DNA from: Paramagnetospirillum kuznetsovii
GTDB lineage: Bacteria > Pseudomonadota > Alphaproteobacteria > Rhodospirillales > Magnetospirillaceae
DNA length: 64,000 nucleotides
NCBI RefSeq assembly: GCF_003284725.1
Contig: NZ_PGTO01000003.1
Location: 282,153-346,152, forward strand
Direction of reading: 5' to 3'
In this document: piece by piece, positions 28,840 to 37,964 of the stretch
Layout: every line of letters begins with the position of its first letter
Position numbering within the stretch: the stretch's first letter is position 1
The notes under the pieces: model-generated
Told to the model about the DNA's origin: nothing
Databases searched by the model: none
Seen by the model: only the letters and a program-made list of their open reading frames with translations
Made by a program: the position numbers and the translations under genes

Positions 28840-29574
28840 ATGCATCGCTTCGCCAATCCCGCCCGCTTTCTGCGTCTGGCCAAGGTAATCCTGCCGTATT
28901 CGTCGGGAACCGCCGTACTGTCGCTTTGTCTCGGCCTGTGGTTCGCCCTGGCCGCCTCGCCCGCTGATTACCAGCAGGGCGACAGCGTCCGCATCATGTA
29001 TGTCCATGTCCCCGCCGCCTGGATGGGCATGTTCTGCTATGTGGCCATGGCGGCCTTCTCGGCCATGGCGCTGATCTGGAAGCATCCGCTGGCCGATCTG
29101 CTGGCCAAGGCCACCGCGCCGGTGGGCGCCGCCTTCACCTTCCTGTGCCTGGTGACCGGCAGCTTGTGGGGCAAGCCCATGTGGGGCACGTGGTGGGCGT
29201 GGGATGCGCGGCTGACCAGCATGCTGATCCTGCTGTTCCTCTATCTCGGCTACATGGCGCTGATCGACGCCTTCGACGATCCCGAGCGCGGCCACAAGGC
29301 CGCCGCCATCCTGGCCCTGGTCGGCGCCGTCAACGTGCCGGTGATCAAGTGGTCGGTGGATTGGTGGAACACCCTGCACCAACCGGCCTCGGTGGTGAAG
29401 ATGGGCGGCCCGGCCATCGATTCCTCCATGCTGATTCCGTTGCTGCTGATGGCGCTGGGCTTCAAGGCCTATTGGGTCAGCATCCTGATCCTGCGCGGCC
29501 GCGCCGAAATCGCCGCCCAGAAGATCCGCGTCATCCGCATGGCGCAGATCCACGCCGCCTCGCGGGGGGAGTGA
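28840..29574 (+). CDS. ccmC: Heme exporter protein C
   Basis: A 244-residue inner-membrane protein with six helices. The tryptophan-rich periplasmic loop WGTWWAWDARLTS, flanked by conserved His residues (MYVHVPAAWMG and WWNTLHQPASV), binds heme and hands it to CcmE. This is the first step of system I cytochrome c maturation visible here. It heads a tightly spaced operon ccmC-D-E-F-G-H-I. Confidence 0.96.
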   Translation: MHRFANPARFLRLAKVILPYSSGTAVLSLCLGLWFALAASPADYQQGDSVRIMYVHVPAAWMGMFCYVAMAAFSAMALIWKHPLADLLAKATAPVGAAFTFLCLVTGSLWGKPMWGTWWAWDARLTSMLILLFLYLGYMALIDAFDDPERGHKAAAILALVGAVNVPVIKWSVDWWNTLHQPASVVKMGGPAIDSSMLIPLLLMALGFKAYWVSILILRGRAEIAAQKIRVIRMAQIHAASRGE

Positions 29575-29582
29575 TCAAGATC

Positions 29583-29780
29583 ATGGAATCCCTGTCCGGA
29601 CTGGTCCATATGGGTGGCTATGGCGGTTACGTCTGGCCCGCCTATGGCATCAGCATCGCGGTTCTGCTGGCGGTTCTGGCGGCCTCCATCATGGCCGCCA
29701 GACGCAGCGAAGCCGAACTGGACCTGCTGCAACGTTCCCGTCGGGAAAAGCGCGGCGGCCAAACGGAGATTCCGGAGTGA
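29583..29780 (+). CDS. ccmD: Heme exporter protein D
   Basis: A 65-residue single-span membrane protein, MESLSGLVHMGGYGGYVWPAYG followed by a hydrophobic helix and a basic charged tail. The GGYGGYVWPAYG segment is the CcmD hallmark. It helps release holo-CcmE from the CcmABCD complex. It lies 8 bp after ccmC, and its TGA overlaps the GTG start of ccmE. Confidence 0.92.
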   Translation: MESLSGLVHMGGYGGYVWPAYGISIAVLLAVLAASIMAARRSEAELDLLQRSRREKRGGQTEIPE

Positions 29781-30217
29781 CCCGCAAGCAACGCAGGCTG
29801 TATTTCGTCCTTCTCGGCATGTTGGCCCTGGGGGCGGCGGTGGCTTTGGTGCTGACCGCCATATCGGACAGCCTTGTCTATTTCTATTCGCCCACCGATA
29901 TCGTGTCCCAGCGCATTCCCGAGGGTCGGCGCATGCGGGTCGGCGGTCTGGTGGAAGCCGACAGCGTCAAGAAGGACGGCAAGACGGTGACCTTCAAGGT
30001 GACCGACATCACCAACGCGCTGAACGTGACCTATGCGGGCATCCTGCCCGACCTGTTCCGCGAGGGTCAGGGCGTGGTGGTCGAGGGCCGCATGGAAAAG
30101 GACGGCCTGTTCCATGCCGCCGAGGTTCTGGCCAAGCACGACGAGAACTACATGCCCAAGGAAGTGGCCGACGCCTTGAAGAAGTCCGGCCAGTGGAACG
30201 ACGGCAAGAAGAAATAA
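29777..30217 (+). CDS. ccmE: Cytochrome c-type biogenesis heme chaperone
   Basis: A 146-residue periplasmic heme chaperone with an N-terminal membrane anchor (residues about 8-28) and an OB-fold. The heme-binding His121 and Tyr125 are in LAKHDENYMP. It takes heme covalently and delivers it to CcmF/CcmH. Start is GTG 29777, overlapping ccmD by 4 nt. After its stop a dispersed palindrome separates it from ccmF. Confidence 0.95.
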   Translation: MTRKQRRLYFVLLGMLALGAAVALVLTAISDSLVYFYSPTDIVSQRIPEGRRMRVGGLVEADSVKKDGKTVTFKVTDITNALNVTYAGILPDLFREGQGVVVEGRMEKDGLFHAAEVLAKHDENYMPKEVADALKKSGQWNDGKKK

Positions 30218-30228
30218 TGTACCTGACT

Positions 30229-30281
30229 GCGGGCGGGACGCCCGCGCTCCAACCCTAGCGGGGCGCGGGCGTCCCGCCCGC
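30229..30281. repeat. Dispersed GC-rich palindrome, copy A
   Basis: Perfect 19-bp inverted arms (30229-30247 and 30263-30281, core GGGCGGGACGCCCGCG) surround a 15-nt loop. It lies between ccmE and ccmF and could form a stable RNA hairpin inside the operon transcript. Confidence 0.85.
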
Positions 30282-30338
30282 TTGATGCGCCTACTTGAAG
30301 CGCCCACTTGATGCGACGAATGGGAAAGGATCGACTCC

Positions 30339-32315
30339 ATGATCGCCGAGATCGGCCATTTCGCCTTGGTTCTGGCCCTGTGCGTCGCCCTGGTCCAGGC
30401 GGTGGTGCCGCTGATGGGCGCCAATCGCGGCTGGGCGTCGTGGATGGCGGTGGCGGGACCGGCGTCCAGCCTGCAGTTCCTCTTCATCGCGGTGGCCTTC
30501 GGGGCTCTGACCAATGCCTATGTGACCAGCGATTTCTCGGTGATGAACGTGGCCCAGAACAGCCATACCGAGAAGCCCATGCTCTACAAGGTGGCGGGCG
30601 TCTGGGGCAATCACGAGGGCTCGCTGCTGCTGTGGATCACCATCCTGGCGCTGTTCGGCTTCGCGGTGACCCTGTTCGGCCGCAACCTGCCGCCGGGGTT
30701 GAAGTCCCGCGCCCTGTCCGTTCAGGCCATGATCTCGGTGGGCTTCCTGGCCTTCATTCTGCTGACCTCCAATCCCTTCGCCCGGCTGGAACCGCCGCCC
30801 ATGGACGGCAACGGCCTCAATCCCATGCTGCAGGATCCCGGACTGGCCTTCCATCCGCCCATGCTCTATCTGGGTTATGTGGGCTTCTCCATGGCGTTTT
30901 CCTTCGCCATCGCCGCCCTGCTGGAAGGCCGCGTCGACGCCGCCTGGGCCCGCTGGGTGCGGCCGTGGACGCTGGCCGCCTGGATCTTCCTGACCGGCGG
31001 CATCATCCTGGGCTCGTGGTGGGCCTACTACACCCTGGGCTGGGGCGGCTGGTGGTATTGGGATCCGGTTGAGAACGCCTCCTTCATGCCCTGGCTGGCG
31101 GGAACCGCTCTGCTGCATTCCGCCGTGGTGGTGGAAAAGCGCGACGCCCTGAAAAGCTGGACCATCCTGCTGGCCATCGTCGCCTTCGGCTTTTCGCTGC
31201 TGGGCACCTTCCTGGTGCGATCAGGCGTGCTGACCAGCGTGCACGCCTTCGCCACCGACCCGGCCCGCGGCGTCTTCGTGCTGCTGCTGCTGTGTCTGGC
31301 GGTGGGCGGCTCGTTCACCCTGTACGCCATGCGGGCGCCCGCCATGAAGATGGGCGGATTGTTCTCCCCCATCTCGCGGGAGGGCGCGCTGCTGCTCAAC
31401 AACGTGCTGATGGCCACCGGAGCCGCCACCGTGCTGCTGGGCACGCTCTATCCGCTGATCGCCGACGCCTTGAACCTGGGCAAGGTCTCGGTGGGGCCGC
31501 CTTTCTTCAACGCCGTGTTCCTGCCGCTGATGGCGCCCATGGTGGTGGTCATGGCGGTCGGCCCCATGATGGCCTGGAAGCGCGGCGATCTGGCCGGCGT
31601 GCTGGGGCGCCTGAAATTCGCCGCCGCCATCGCCCTGGGCGGTGCCATGCTGGTGTGGTTCCTCCAAGGCGGGTCGGCCGGTCCATGGTGGACCGGCATC
31701 GGCTTTGCCCTCGCCTTGTGGCTGGGACTGGGCACCCTGCTGGATCTGGCCGAGCGCATCCGCCTGTTCCAGGCGCCCGGCGAGGCGCTGGGCCGCGCCG
31801 CCCGGCTGCCCCGGTCCAGTTGGGGCATGGTGCTGGCCCATCTGGGCGTCGCGGTGTTCATCGTCGGCCTGACCGCGTCCTCGGCCTGGACCACCGAGCG
31901 CATCCAGAGCCAGAAGATCGGCGAGACGGTGACGGTGGGCGGCTTCGGCATCACCCTGACGGGGGTCCACGAGGTTCCCGGCCCCAACTACACCGCCAGC
32001 CGCGCCAGCTTCGACATCAGCAAGGACGGAAGCGTCATCGACGTCATGCAGCCGGAAAAGCGGACCTATCGCATGCCGCCGCGCCCCACCACCACGGCGG
32101 CCATCCGCTCGGGCCTGCTGGGCGACCTCTATGTCGTCATCGGCGATGCCGACCCCAAGGGCGGCTATGTTACCCGGCTGTACTTCAATCCCTGCATTCC
32201 CTGGCTGTGGGCGGGCGGCGCCCTGCTGGTGATCGGCGGACTGATCAGCCTGGGCGACCGCCGCCACCGCATCGGCGCCCCGGCGCAGGCGGCGACCCGG
32301 AGGGTTGCGGCATGA
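30339..32315 (+). CDS. ccmF: Cytochrome c heme lyase subunit
   Basis: A 658-residue inner-membrane protein with about 14 helices. The WWD domain, GWGGWWYWDPVENASFMPW at about residue 234, and conserved His residues (NSHTEKP, HPPMLYLGY, LLHSAVVVEKRD) place heme for attachment to apocytochrome c with CcmH and CcmI. Length and motifs are complete. It ends by overlapping the ccmG start by 4 nt. Confidence 0.97.
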   Translation: MIAEIGHFALVLALCVALVQAVVPLMGANRGWASWMAVAGPASSLQFLFIAVAFGALTNAYVTSDFSVMNVAQNSHTEKPMLYKVAGVWGNHEGSLLLWITILALFGFAVTLFGRNLPPGLKSRALSVQAMISVGFLAFILLTSNPFARLEPPPMDGNGLNPMLQDPGLAFHPPMLYLGYVGFSMAFSFAIAALLEGRVDAAWARWVRPWTLAAWIFLTGGIILGSWWAYYTLGWGGWWYWDPVENASFMPWLAGTALLHSAVVVEKRDALKSWTILLAIVAFGFSLLGTFLVRSGVLTSVHAFATDPARGVFVLLLLCLAVGGSFTLYAMRAPAMKMGGLFSPISREGALLLNNVLMATGAATVLLGTLYPLIADALNLGKVSVGPPFFNAVFLPLMAPMVVVMAVGPMMAWKRGDLAGVLGRLKFAAAIALGGAMLVWFLQGGSAGPWWTGIGFALALWLGLGTLLDLAERIRLFQAPGEALGRAARLPRSSWGMVLAHLGVAVFIVGLTASSAWTTERIQSQKIGETVTVGGFGITLTGVHEVPGPNYTASRASFDISKDGSVIDVMQPEKRTYRMPPRPTTTAAIRSGLLGDLYVVIGDADPKGGYVTRLYFNPCIPWLWAGGALLVIGGLISLGDRRHRIGAPAQAATRRVAA

Positions 32316-32854
32316 GACGCGCCCTGTTCCTGTTGCCGGTGGCGATCTTCGGAATCATGGCTCTGTTGTTCGTCAAGGGCCTTACCATGGACCCCAAGAC
32401 CATTCCCTCGGTGCTGATCGACCGACCGGTGCCCGAGATGGCCCTGGCGGCGCTTCCCGGCCGGGGCGAGACCAGCGGCCTTGCCACCAACGACCTCAAG
32501 GGCCGGGTGTCGCTGGTCAACATCTACGGCTCGTGGTGCATCGCCTGCGTCCAGGAGCATCCCTATCTGCTGGAATACAAGAAGACCGGCCTGGTCGCCA
32601 TCCACGGCATCGACTGGCGCGACGATCCCGCCCTGGGCGCCGCCTGGCTGAAGAAGCACGGCGATCCCTACGAGCGGGTCGGCGTCGATCCCGCGCCGGG
32701 CCGCGCCGCCGTCGACTTCGGGGTGACCGGCGCGCCGGAAAGCTTCATCGTCGATAAGGCGGGCATCATCCGCTACAAGCATATCGGCCCCATCTCGCCC
32801 GAGGTCTGGACCAAGACCCTGCTGCCCATCATCCGGGAGCTGGACAAGAAATGA
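32312..32854 (+). CDS. ccmG: Periplasmic thiol:disulfide oxidoreductase
   Basis: A 180-residue thioredoxin-like protein (also called DsbE) anchored by an N-terminal helix (residues 5-22). The active site is WCIAC at 75-79. The GVTGAPESFIVD cis-Pro region and the acidic groove typical of CcmG are present. It keeps the CXXCH cysteines of apocytochrome c reduced for heme attachment. It overlaps the end of ccmF by 4 nt and is followed by a dispersed palindrome. Confidence 0.95.
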   Translation: MRRALFLLPVAIFGIMALLFVKGLTMDPKTIPSVLIDRPVPEMALAALPGRGETSGLATNDLKGRVSLVNIYGSWCIACVQEHPYLLEYKKTGLVAIHGIDWRDDPALGAAWLKKHGDPYERVGVDPAPGRAAVDFGVTGAPESFIVDKAGIIRYKHIGPISPEVWTKTLLPIIRELDKK

Positions 32855-32874
32855 TATTTCCAATGGATGCATGT

Positions 32875-32930
32875 GGGCGGGACGCCCGCGCTCCCAAGAG
32901 GGGCGCCCCTGGAGCGCGGGCGTCCCGCCC
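32875..32930. repeat. Dispersed GC-rich palindrome, copy B
   Basis: Perfect 20-bp arms at 32875-32894 and 32911-32930 with a 16-nt loop, in the gap between ccmG and ccmH. It keeps an open frame with ccmH, which translates to a GRDARAP...ARASRP pattern; that pattern is a known mark of this repeat class and not of the CcmH protein. Confidence 0.9.
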
Positions 32931-32943
32931 GCTCACCCCGCCA

Positions 32944-33414
32944 ATGCGTCGGGTTCTTTCAGCGGTCCTGATTGTCCTGGCCTTCGCCTCCCCCGCCCTG
33001 GCCGTCAATCCCAGCGAAATGTTGAAGGATCCTGCCCAGGAGCACCGCGCCCGCGAATTGGGCAAGGATCTGCGCTGTCTGGTTTGCCAGAACCAGTCCA
33101 TCGACGATTCCGACGCCGATCTGGCCAAGGATCTGCGCGTCATCGTGCGCGAACGCATTTCGGCCGGTGATTCCGACGACCAGGTCAAGACGTTCGTGGT
33201 GGATCGCTACGGCGATTACGTGTTGCTGAAGCCGCCGTTCAAGGGCACCACCCTGGTGCTGTGGGTCGGCCCCTTCGTCCTGTTCGCCGCCGGACTTTGG
33301 GTGGTGTTCGGCTTTTACCGCCGCCGCGCCACCGGCAGCCAGCCGCCGCCCGCCCCCCTGTCCGCCGAGGAGCAGCGTCGCCTGGACAAGCTGCTCAAGG
33401 AGAAAAGCCCGTGA
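32944..33414 (+). CDS. ccmH: Cytochrome c maturation protein CcmH/CycL
   Basis: From ATG 32944 the product is 156 residues with a signal peptide (MRRVLSAVLIVLAFASPALA). The redox motif LRCLVCQNQS (Cys45 and Cys48) binds the apocytochrome. A three-helix bundle follows, then one membrane helix (about 105-125) and a short cytoplasmic tail. It corresponds to the N-terminal part of E. coli CcmH; the TPR part is the next gene. An in-frame upstream start at 32851 would run through the palindrome and is rejected. Confidence 0.95.
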   Translation: MRRVLSAVLIVLAFASPALAVNPSEMLKDPAQEHRARELGKDLRCLVCQNQSIDDSDADLAKDLRVIVRERISAGDSDDQVKTFVVDRYGDYVLLKPPFKGTTLVLWVGPFVLFAAGLWVVFGFYRRRATGSQPPPAPLSAEEQRRLDKLLKEKSP

Positions 33415-34241
33415 TCTGGATCGTCTTCACCGCCATGGTGGCCCTGGCCGTGGGCGGATTGCTGCGGCCGCTGCTGCGCCCGGCACCGGCCGCCGCCGCC
33501 CGGGTGGATTACGATCTGGCGGTCTACCGCGACCAGTTGGAGGAAATCGCCCGCGACGTGGATCGCGGCTTGCTGTCAGACGATCAGGCGACCGCATCGC
33601 GCACCGAGATCCAGCGCCGCATGCTGGCCGCCGCCGAGACCGACAAGACCGCCGCGCCCGCCGATCAGAGGGCCGGAAAGCGCGCCGCCATGGCCATCGT
33701 CCTGATGTTGCCGCTGGCTGCCCTGGGTTTCTATCTGATGCTGGGCGCCCCGGAGCTGCGCGACCGCCCCTATTCCGACCGGGCGGCTCAGATCGCCGAG
33801 ATGAAGGACCGGTCCAGCCAGATTCAGGCCATGGTGACGCGGCTGGCCGAACGGCTGAAGGCAGACCCCAACGACGGCAAGGGTTGGGCCATGCTGGGAC
33901 GGTCCTACCGCGCGATGGGGCGGATCGAGGAGGCGATGGAGGCCTATGACAAGGCCGTCAAGCTGCTGCCCGGCGATATCCCGGTAAGGCTGGATTACGC
34001 CGCCCTGCTGCTGGAGGAATCGGAAGGCCCATCGCTGCCCGAGGCCGCCATGAAATTGCTCCGCGACATCGGCGCCATCGACCCCGACCAACCGGACAGC
34101 CTGTATTATCTGGGCCTCGACGCCGCCGCCAAGGGCGACAAGGCCACCGCCCGCAAGCTGTGGACCCGGTTGATGACGGTCATTCCCGCCGACTCGCCCG
34201 GCCGCGCCCAGGTTCAGCAGCAGTTGGACAGCCTGAAGTAG
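33411..34241 (+). CDS. ccmI: Cytochrome c maturation TPR protein CcmI/CycH
   Basis: The 276-residue product starts at GTG 33411, overlapping ccmH by 4 nt. It has a first membrane helix at the N-terminus, a cytoplasmic Leu/Asp-rich loop (DYDLAVYRDQLEEIARDVDRG), a second helix at about 88-108 and a periplasmic domain with TPR repeats (GKGWAMLGRSYRAMGRIEEAMEAYDKAVKL). CcmI holds apocytochrome c for the heme-ligation complex. It closes the ccm operon, and a half palindrome begins right at its stop codon. Confidence 0.93.
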   Translation: MIWIVFTAMVALAVGGLLRPLLRPAPAAAARVDYDLAVYRDQLEEIARDVDRGLLSDDQATASRTEIQRRMLAAAETDKTAAPADQRAGKRAAMAIVLMLPLAALGFYLMLGAPELRDRPYSDRAAQIAEMKDRSSQIQAMVTRLAERLKADPNDGKGWAMLGRSYRAMGRIEEAMEAYDKAVKLLPGDIPVRLDYAALLLEESEGPSLPEAAMKLLRDIGAIDPDQPDSLYYLGLDAAAKGDKATARKLWTRLMTVIPADSPGRAQVQQQLDSLK

Positions 34242-34262
34242 CGGGCGAGACGCTCGCGCTCC
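34241..34262. repeat. Half copy of the dispersed palindrome, copy C
   Basis: A single arm, GCGGGCGAGACGCTCGCGCT plus two bases, with two changes from the consensus. It lies exactly after the ccmI stop and before the end of the convergent indolepyruvate oxidoreductase gene. Confidence 0.75.
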
Positions 34263-34268
34263 GGCTCG

Positions 34269-35798
34269 TTACGCCGCCGCTTTCTCCTGGACGGCGGCCA
34301 GGGTCTTGGCCAGCCGGTCGCCCTCGGGGTCGGCCAGGGCGGCGGCCCGCGCATTGGCGATGGCGTCCACCGCGAAGCCCACCGGCCAGGAGCCGCTCAG
34401 GGCGGGCGTGATCAGGCCGTCGTGAATGGCGCGGAAACTGGCTTCGCCCCGCCGCCAGGTCTCGCCATAGCCCTTGACCAGCCGGGCGCATTCCGCCACT
34501 TCCAGGCCCAGCAGCGGCGACAGGGCGATAGCCTTGGTCACCGCATCCAGCCAGATCTCGATGCTCCGCTGCTCGTCGTGGAAACGGTGGCTGAACCGGC
34601 GCCAGCCGCGCAGCCTCGCCATCAGCCACAAAGCGGAAAAGCCGAGGATGCCGCTGCTGGAAACCTCGCGGCCCCAATAGGCCGTCTCAGTCCAGCCCTT
34701 GCGGCGCGACACGGCAAGAATGGGACGGGCCAGGACGCCCGGCAGCAAGCCGCAAATCTCCTCGATGCCCGGCTTCAGGAAGTCCTTCACCACCACCGGC
34801 TGGCCGGGTGCGGCACCGATCTCGGCGCGGATACGGTTGAGTCGGGCCGGGTCCGTCTTCAACTGGGCGACCCGGATGACATCCTCGAAGCTCATGCGCA
34901 CCGCCAGATGACGGGCCACTGCACGGGTCAGGGAACCGTCACCGCCCGCATCGCGCTCCGCCGCCGCGATGGGGGCAAGCCGCTCCAAATAGAGTTGGGA
35001 ATAGCGGCTGTCCTGATAGCGGGCCAGACGCCGGACGCCTTCCTCGGCGGCGGCACGGGCGGGTTCGGGCAATTCGCCATGGGCACGCGCCACCAGCGCC
35101 AGGGCGGCCGGGGTTTCCGGTTGCGCCCGCTTGAAGGATGGCTGGGTCACGGCGGGGACGTCACCCCTGGCCGCCGCCAGTCCCGCCTGGAAGCCGCGCA
35201 GATTACTGTCCACCGACTTGCCGGCGGCGCGGATGCCCGCTTCGAACACCTCGGGCGACATGGGCAGCACGCCGCTGCCCGCGATGGCGCCCAGCAACAC
35301 GGAATTGATCACACAGCCAGCGGCTTTGGCCACCGCTTCCATATCGAACAGAAGACGGGTCTTGGCCCCCGCCTCGATCACTCGCATCAGCTTTTCCGAA
35401 TCGGCGCGGCCGTCGCCCATGGCGGTCTTTTCCGCCACCGCATAGACCCGATGGGTGGATGCGATCAGGCGGGTGCGGGCGGGATCGCTATAGCCGCGCG
35501 CCACGGTACGGGCCGCTTCCATCAACTCGGTGGCGACCACCAGATCCACGTCACCCACCGAGGGCGCCAGGGCCAGCACCGGCCGCTGGCCGCCCAACTG
35601 GGCCAGCGGCACCGGATAGATCTCCACATAATAGGTGGTGGCGCCGGTGCGCTGGGCGACGCCGGGGATGGAGGTGCTTTGCACCGCGAAGCCTTCCGTG
35701 GTGGCGGCCTGGACCAGCCAGTCGGTCAGCACGCCGCCGCCCTCGCCACCCATGGCGGCGATCACGATGGAAATGGGGCGGGGTGAAATGGGCTTCAT
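34269..35798 (-). CDS. iorB: Indolepyruvate/arylpyruvate ferredoxin oxidoreductase, beta subunit
   Basis: A 509-residue protein. The N-terminal about 190 residues form the gamma-type domain of 2-oxoacid:ferredoxin oxidoreductases (ISIVIAAMGGEGGGVLTDWLVQAA and GVAQRTGATTYYVEI). A long C-terminal extension of about 300 residues marks the DUF6537-containing large form found in proteobacteria. Start ATG 35798 overlaps the stop of the alpha subunit by 4 nt. With IorA it decarboxylates aryl 2-oxoacids, such as indolepyruvate or phenylpyruvate, to arylacetyl-CoA while reducing ferredoxin. Confidence 0.88.
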   Translation of the reverse strand: MKPISPRPISIVIAAMGGEGGGVLTDWLVQAATTEGFAVQSTSIPGVAQRTGATTYYVEIYPVPLAQLGGQRPVLALAPSVGDVDLVVATELMEAARTVARGYSDPARTRLIASTHRVYAVAEKTAMGDGRADSEKLMRVIEAGAKTRLLFDMEAVAKAAGCVINSVLLGAIAGSGVLPMSPEVFEAGIRAAGKSVDSNLRGFQAGLAAARGDVPAVTQPSFKRAQPETPAALALVARAHGELPEPARAAAEEGVRRLARYQDSRYSQLYLERLAPIAAAERDAGGDGSLTRAVARHLAVRMSFEDVIRVAQLKTDPARLNRIRAEIGAAPGQPVVVKDFLKPGIEEICGLLPGVLARPILAVSRRKGWTETAYWGREVSSSGILGFSALWLMARLRGWRRFSHRFHDEQRSIEIWLDAVTKAIALSPLLGLEVAECARLVKGYGETWRRGEASFRAIHDGLITPALSGSWPVGFAVDAIANARAAALADPEGDRLAKTLAAVQEKAAA

Positions 35799-37933
35799 GA
35801 CACCGCCTCCGCCTGCAACCATCCCCGCAGCCGGTTGCGCCAGCCGTCCAGCCACAGATCGAACCGGCTGGGGTTCTGCACCACCTCGGCCCGCCAGAAC
35901 GACGGGCACAGCACGGCGGCATGGGCGACCTCGCCGCACAACCCGCAGCCGACGCAGGAATTGATCACCGCGGCGACGGGATCGTCGCGCAACGGGTCGG
36001 GGTTGGGCTTGATGGTCAGCGACGGGCAGCCCGACAGGCGGATGCAGGAATGGTCGCCGGAACAGACCTCGTCATCGACGCCGTAGCGCACCCGAATGAC
36101 CCGTTCCCCCGCCTTCACCTTGGCGGCATCCTCGGACTTCACCCGGCGCTGGCGGGCCAACTGGCATTCGCCGTCGGCGATGATGACCTTCAGCCCCTTC
36201 TCCGTCGTGGTCATGGCGTCCTTGATGACGCCCTTCATGGTGCCCACCGAATAGGAACGCACCGTCTTCAGCCACTTGACCCCCATGACCTTCAGGGTGG
36301 CCTCGATGTTCATGGGCGTCTCGGCGCGGCGGCCCTCGGCGATGGTGGACGGCATGAACTGCTGGCCGGTGGCCGAGGTATAGCCGTTCTGCATGATGAC
36401 CAGGATGCCGTCGCCGCGATTGAACAGGGTTCCCGCCACCCCGGTAATGGAGCCGTTGTGCCAGAAGCCGCCGTCTCCCATCACGCTGATGGGACGCCGC
36501 CCCAGATTGGGGCCGACGGCGGCGGCCGACGCCAGGCTCATGCCGAAGCCCAGGATGGAATTTCCCATGGAAAACGGCGGCAGGGTGCCGAAGGAATGGC
36601 AGCCGATATCGGCGCTGACATGGGTCGGCCCCACATCCTTCTGGGCCAGCTTGAGGGCGGAGAATACCGGGCGTTCCGGGCAGCCGGTGCAAAAGCCGGG
36701 CTGGCGGCCGGGCAGTTCGGCGTCCAGCAGGGCGGCGGCGGTCTGGCGATGATGCTTGAGCGCATCGGCGATCTTCCGGGCCGGACCGGCATCGAAGCCC
36801 TGGGGAACCGCCTGTTCCACAAAGGCGGCCAAGCCCTCGACCATGACGTCCGAGGTGTATTCCCCCGCCTGGGGCAGGCAGTCCTTGCCGAACAGCTTGG
36901 TCTGCAGATCGGCCTTGCGCAGGATCTGGCCCAGCGCCTGCTCGATATAGTCCGGCGTTCCCTCTTCAACCATCAGCACGGCGCGCTTGGAGGCGCAGAA
37001 CGCGGTCACCTCCTCGGGCACCAGCGGATAGGTGACGTTCAGGCAGTAGATGGGAATGCGGGTATTGCCCAGGGCATCGGCGAGATCGAGGCGCATCAAC
37101 GCCCGCATCAGGCTGTTGTACAAGCCGCCCTGGACCACGATGCCGATATCGGCAAGGTCGCCCGCGAACCACTCGTTGAGCTTGTGCTCGCGGATGAAGG
37201 CTTGGGCGGCGGGCATGCGCTCGGTCACCTTGGCGATCTCGTGGGCGAAGGTGCTGGGCGGATGGGACAGCTTGGCATAGTCGAAGGCGGCGGGCTTGCC
37301 CAAGGGGGCATTGCGCGAGAAAGCGGCGGCGCGGTTGTCCTTGGTCTCGAACTCGCCGGTGACGTGGCAGGCCTTGATGCGCAGGTCCAGCATGACCGGC
37401 GAATGGCTGGCCTCGGACAGCTCGAATCCCTTTTCCACCATATGGACGATGGCGGGCAGATGGGGGCGCGGGTCCAACAGCCAGATGGAGGACTTCATGG
37501 CGAAGGCGTGGCTGCGTTCCTGGATGACGGAGGCGCCGTCGCCGTAATCCTCGCCGATGATGATCATGGCGCCGCCGATCACGCCGGGCGAAGCGAGGTT
37601 GGACAGGGCGTCGGAGGCGACGTTGGTGCCCACCACGCTCTTCCAGGTCACTGCGCCGCGAATGGGATAGGCGATGGAGGCGCCCAGCATGGCCGCCGCC
37701 GCCGCCTCGTTGGTGCAGGCCTCGATATGGATACCCAATTCGGACAGCAGATCCTCGGCATCCACCAGCACATCCATCAGATGAGAGACCGGCGCCCCCT
37801 GATAGCCGCCCACATAGGACACGCCCGATTGCAGCAAGGCCTTGGTGACGGCCAGGATGCCCTCGCCCCGGAAGGTCTCGCCCGCGCCCAGGCGCAGGGA
37901 CTGGATCTCATGATGGAATGATCGTTCGGCCAA
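35795..37933 (-). CDS. iorA: Indolepyruvate/arylpyruvate ferredoxin oxidoreductase, alpha subunit
   Basis: I place the start at the TTG at 37933 because AAGGAG lies 7 nt upstream; this gives 712 residues. The pyrimidine-binding domain is N-terminal (EGILAVTKALLQSGVSYVGGYQGAP) and the thiamine-diphosphate domain is central (CHSFGTLPPFSMGNSILGFGM, VMGDGGFWHNG). Near the C-terminus is a ferredoxin-like domain with CVGCGLCG at about 660-667 and further Cys for 4Fe-4S clusters. It forms the catalytic core with IorB. It closes the minus-strand box/paaG cluster, 68 bp after the paaG-like gene. Confidence 0.92.
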   Translation of the reverse strand: MAERSFHHEIQSLRLGAGETFRGEGILAVTKALLQSGVSYVGGYQGAPVSHLMDVLVDAEDLLSELGIHIEACTNEAAAAAMLGASIAYPIRGAVTWKSVVGTNVASDALSNLASPGVIGGAMIIIGEDYGDGASVIQERSHAFAMKSSIWLLDPRPHLPAIVHMVEKGFELSEASHSPVMLDLRIKACHVTGEFETKDNRAAAFSRNAPLGKPAAFDYAKLSHPPSTFAHEIAKVTERMPAAQAFIREHKLNEWFAGDLADIGIVVQGGLYNSLMRALMRLDLADALGNTRIPIYCLNVTYPLVPEEVTAFCASKRAVLMVEEGTPDYIEQALGQILRKADLQTKLFGKDCLPQAGEYTSDVMVEGLAAFVEQAVPQGFDAGPARKIADALKHHRQTAAALLDAELPGRQPGFCTGCPERPVFSALKLAQKDVGPTHVSADIGCHSFGTLPPFSMGNSILGFGMSLASAAAVGPNLGRRPISVMGDGGFWHNGSITGVAGTLFNRGDGILVIMQNGYTSATGQQFMPSTIAEGRRAETPMNIEATLKVMGVKWLKTVRSYSVGTMKGVIKDAMTTTEKGLKVIIADGECQLARQRRVKSEDAAKVKAGERVIRVRYGVDDEVCSGDHSCIRLSGCPSLTIKPNPDPLRDDPVAAVINSCVGCGLCGEVAHAAVLCPSFWRAEVVQNPSRFDLWLDGWRNRLRGWLQAEAVS

Positions 37934-37964
37934 TTTCGGCTCCTTTTTTCGCCGGCGATACGCC

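Noticed and set aside
35921-37921. Plus-strand frame of 666 codons
   Set aside because: Shadow of iorA, which has clear thiamine and Fe-S motifs on the other strand.
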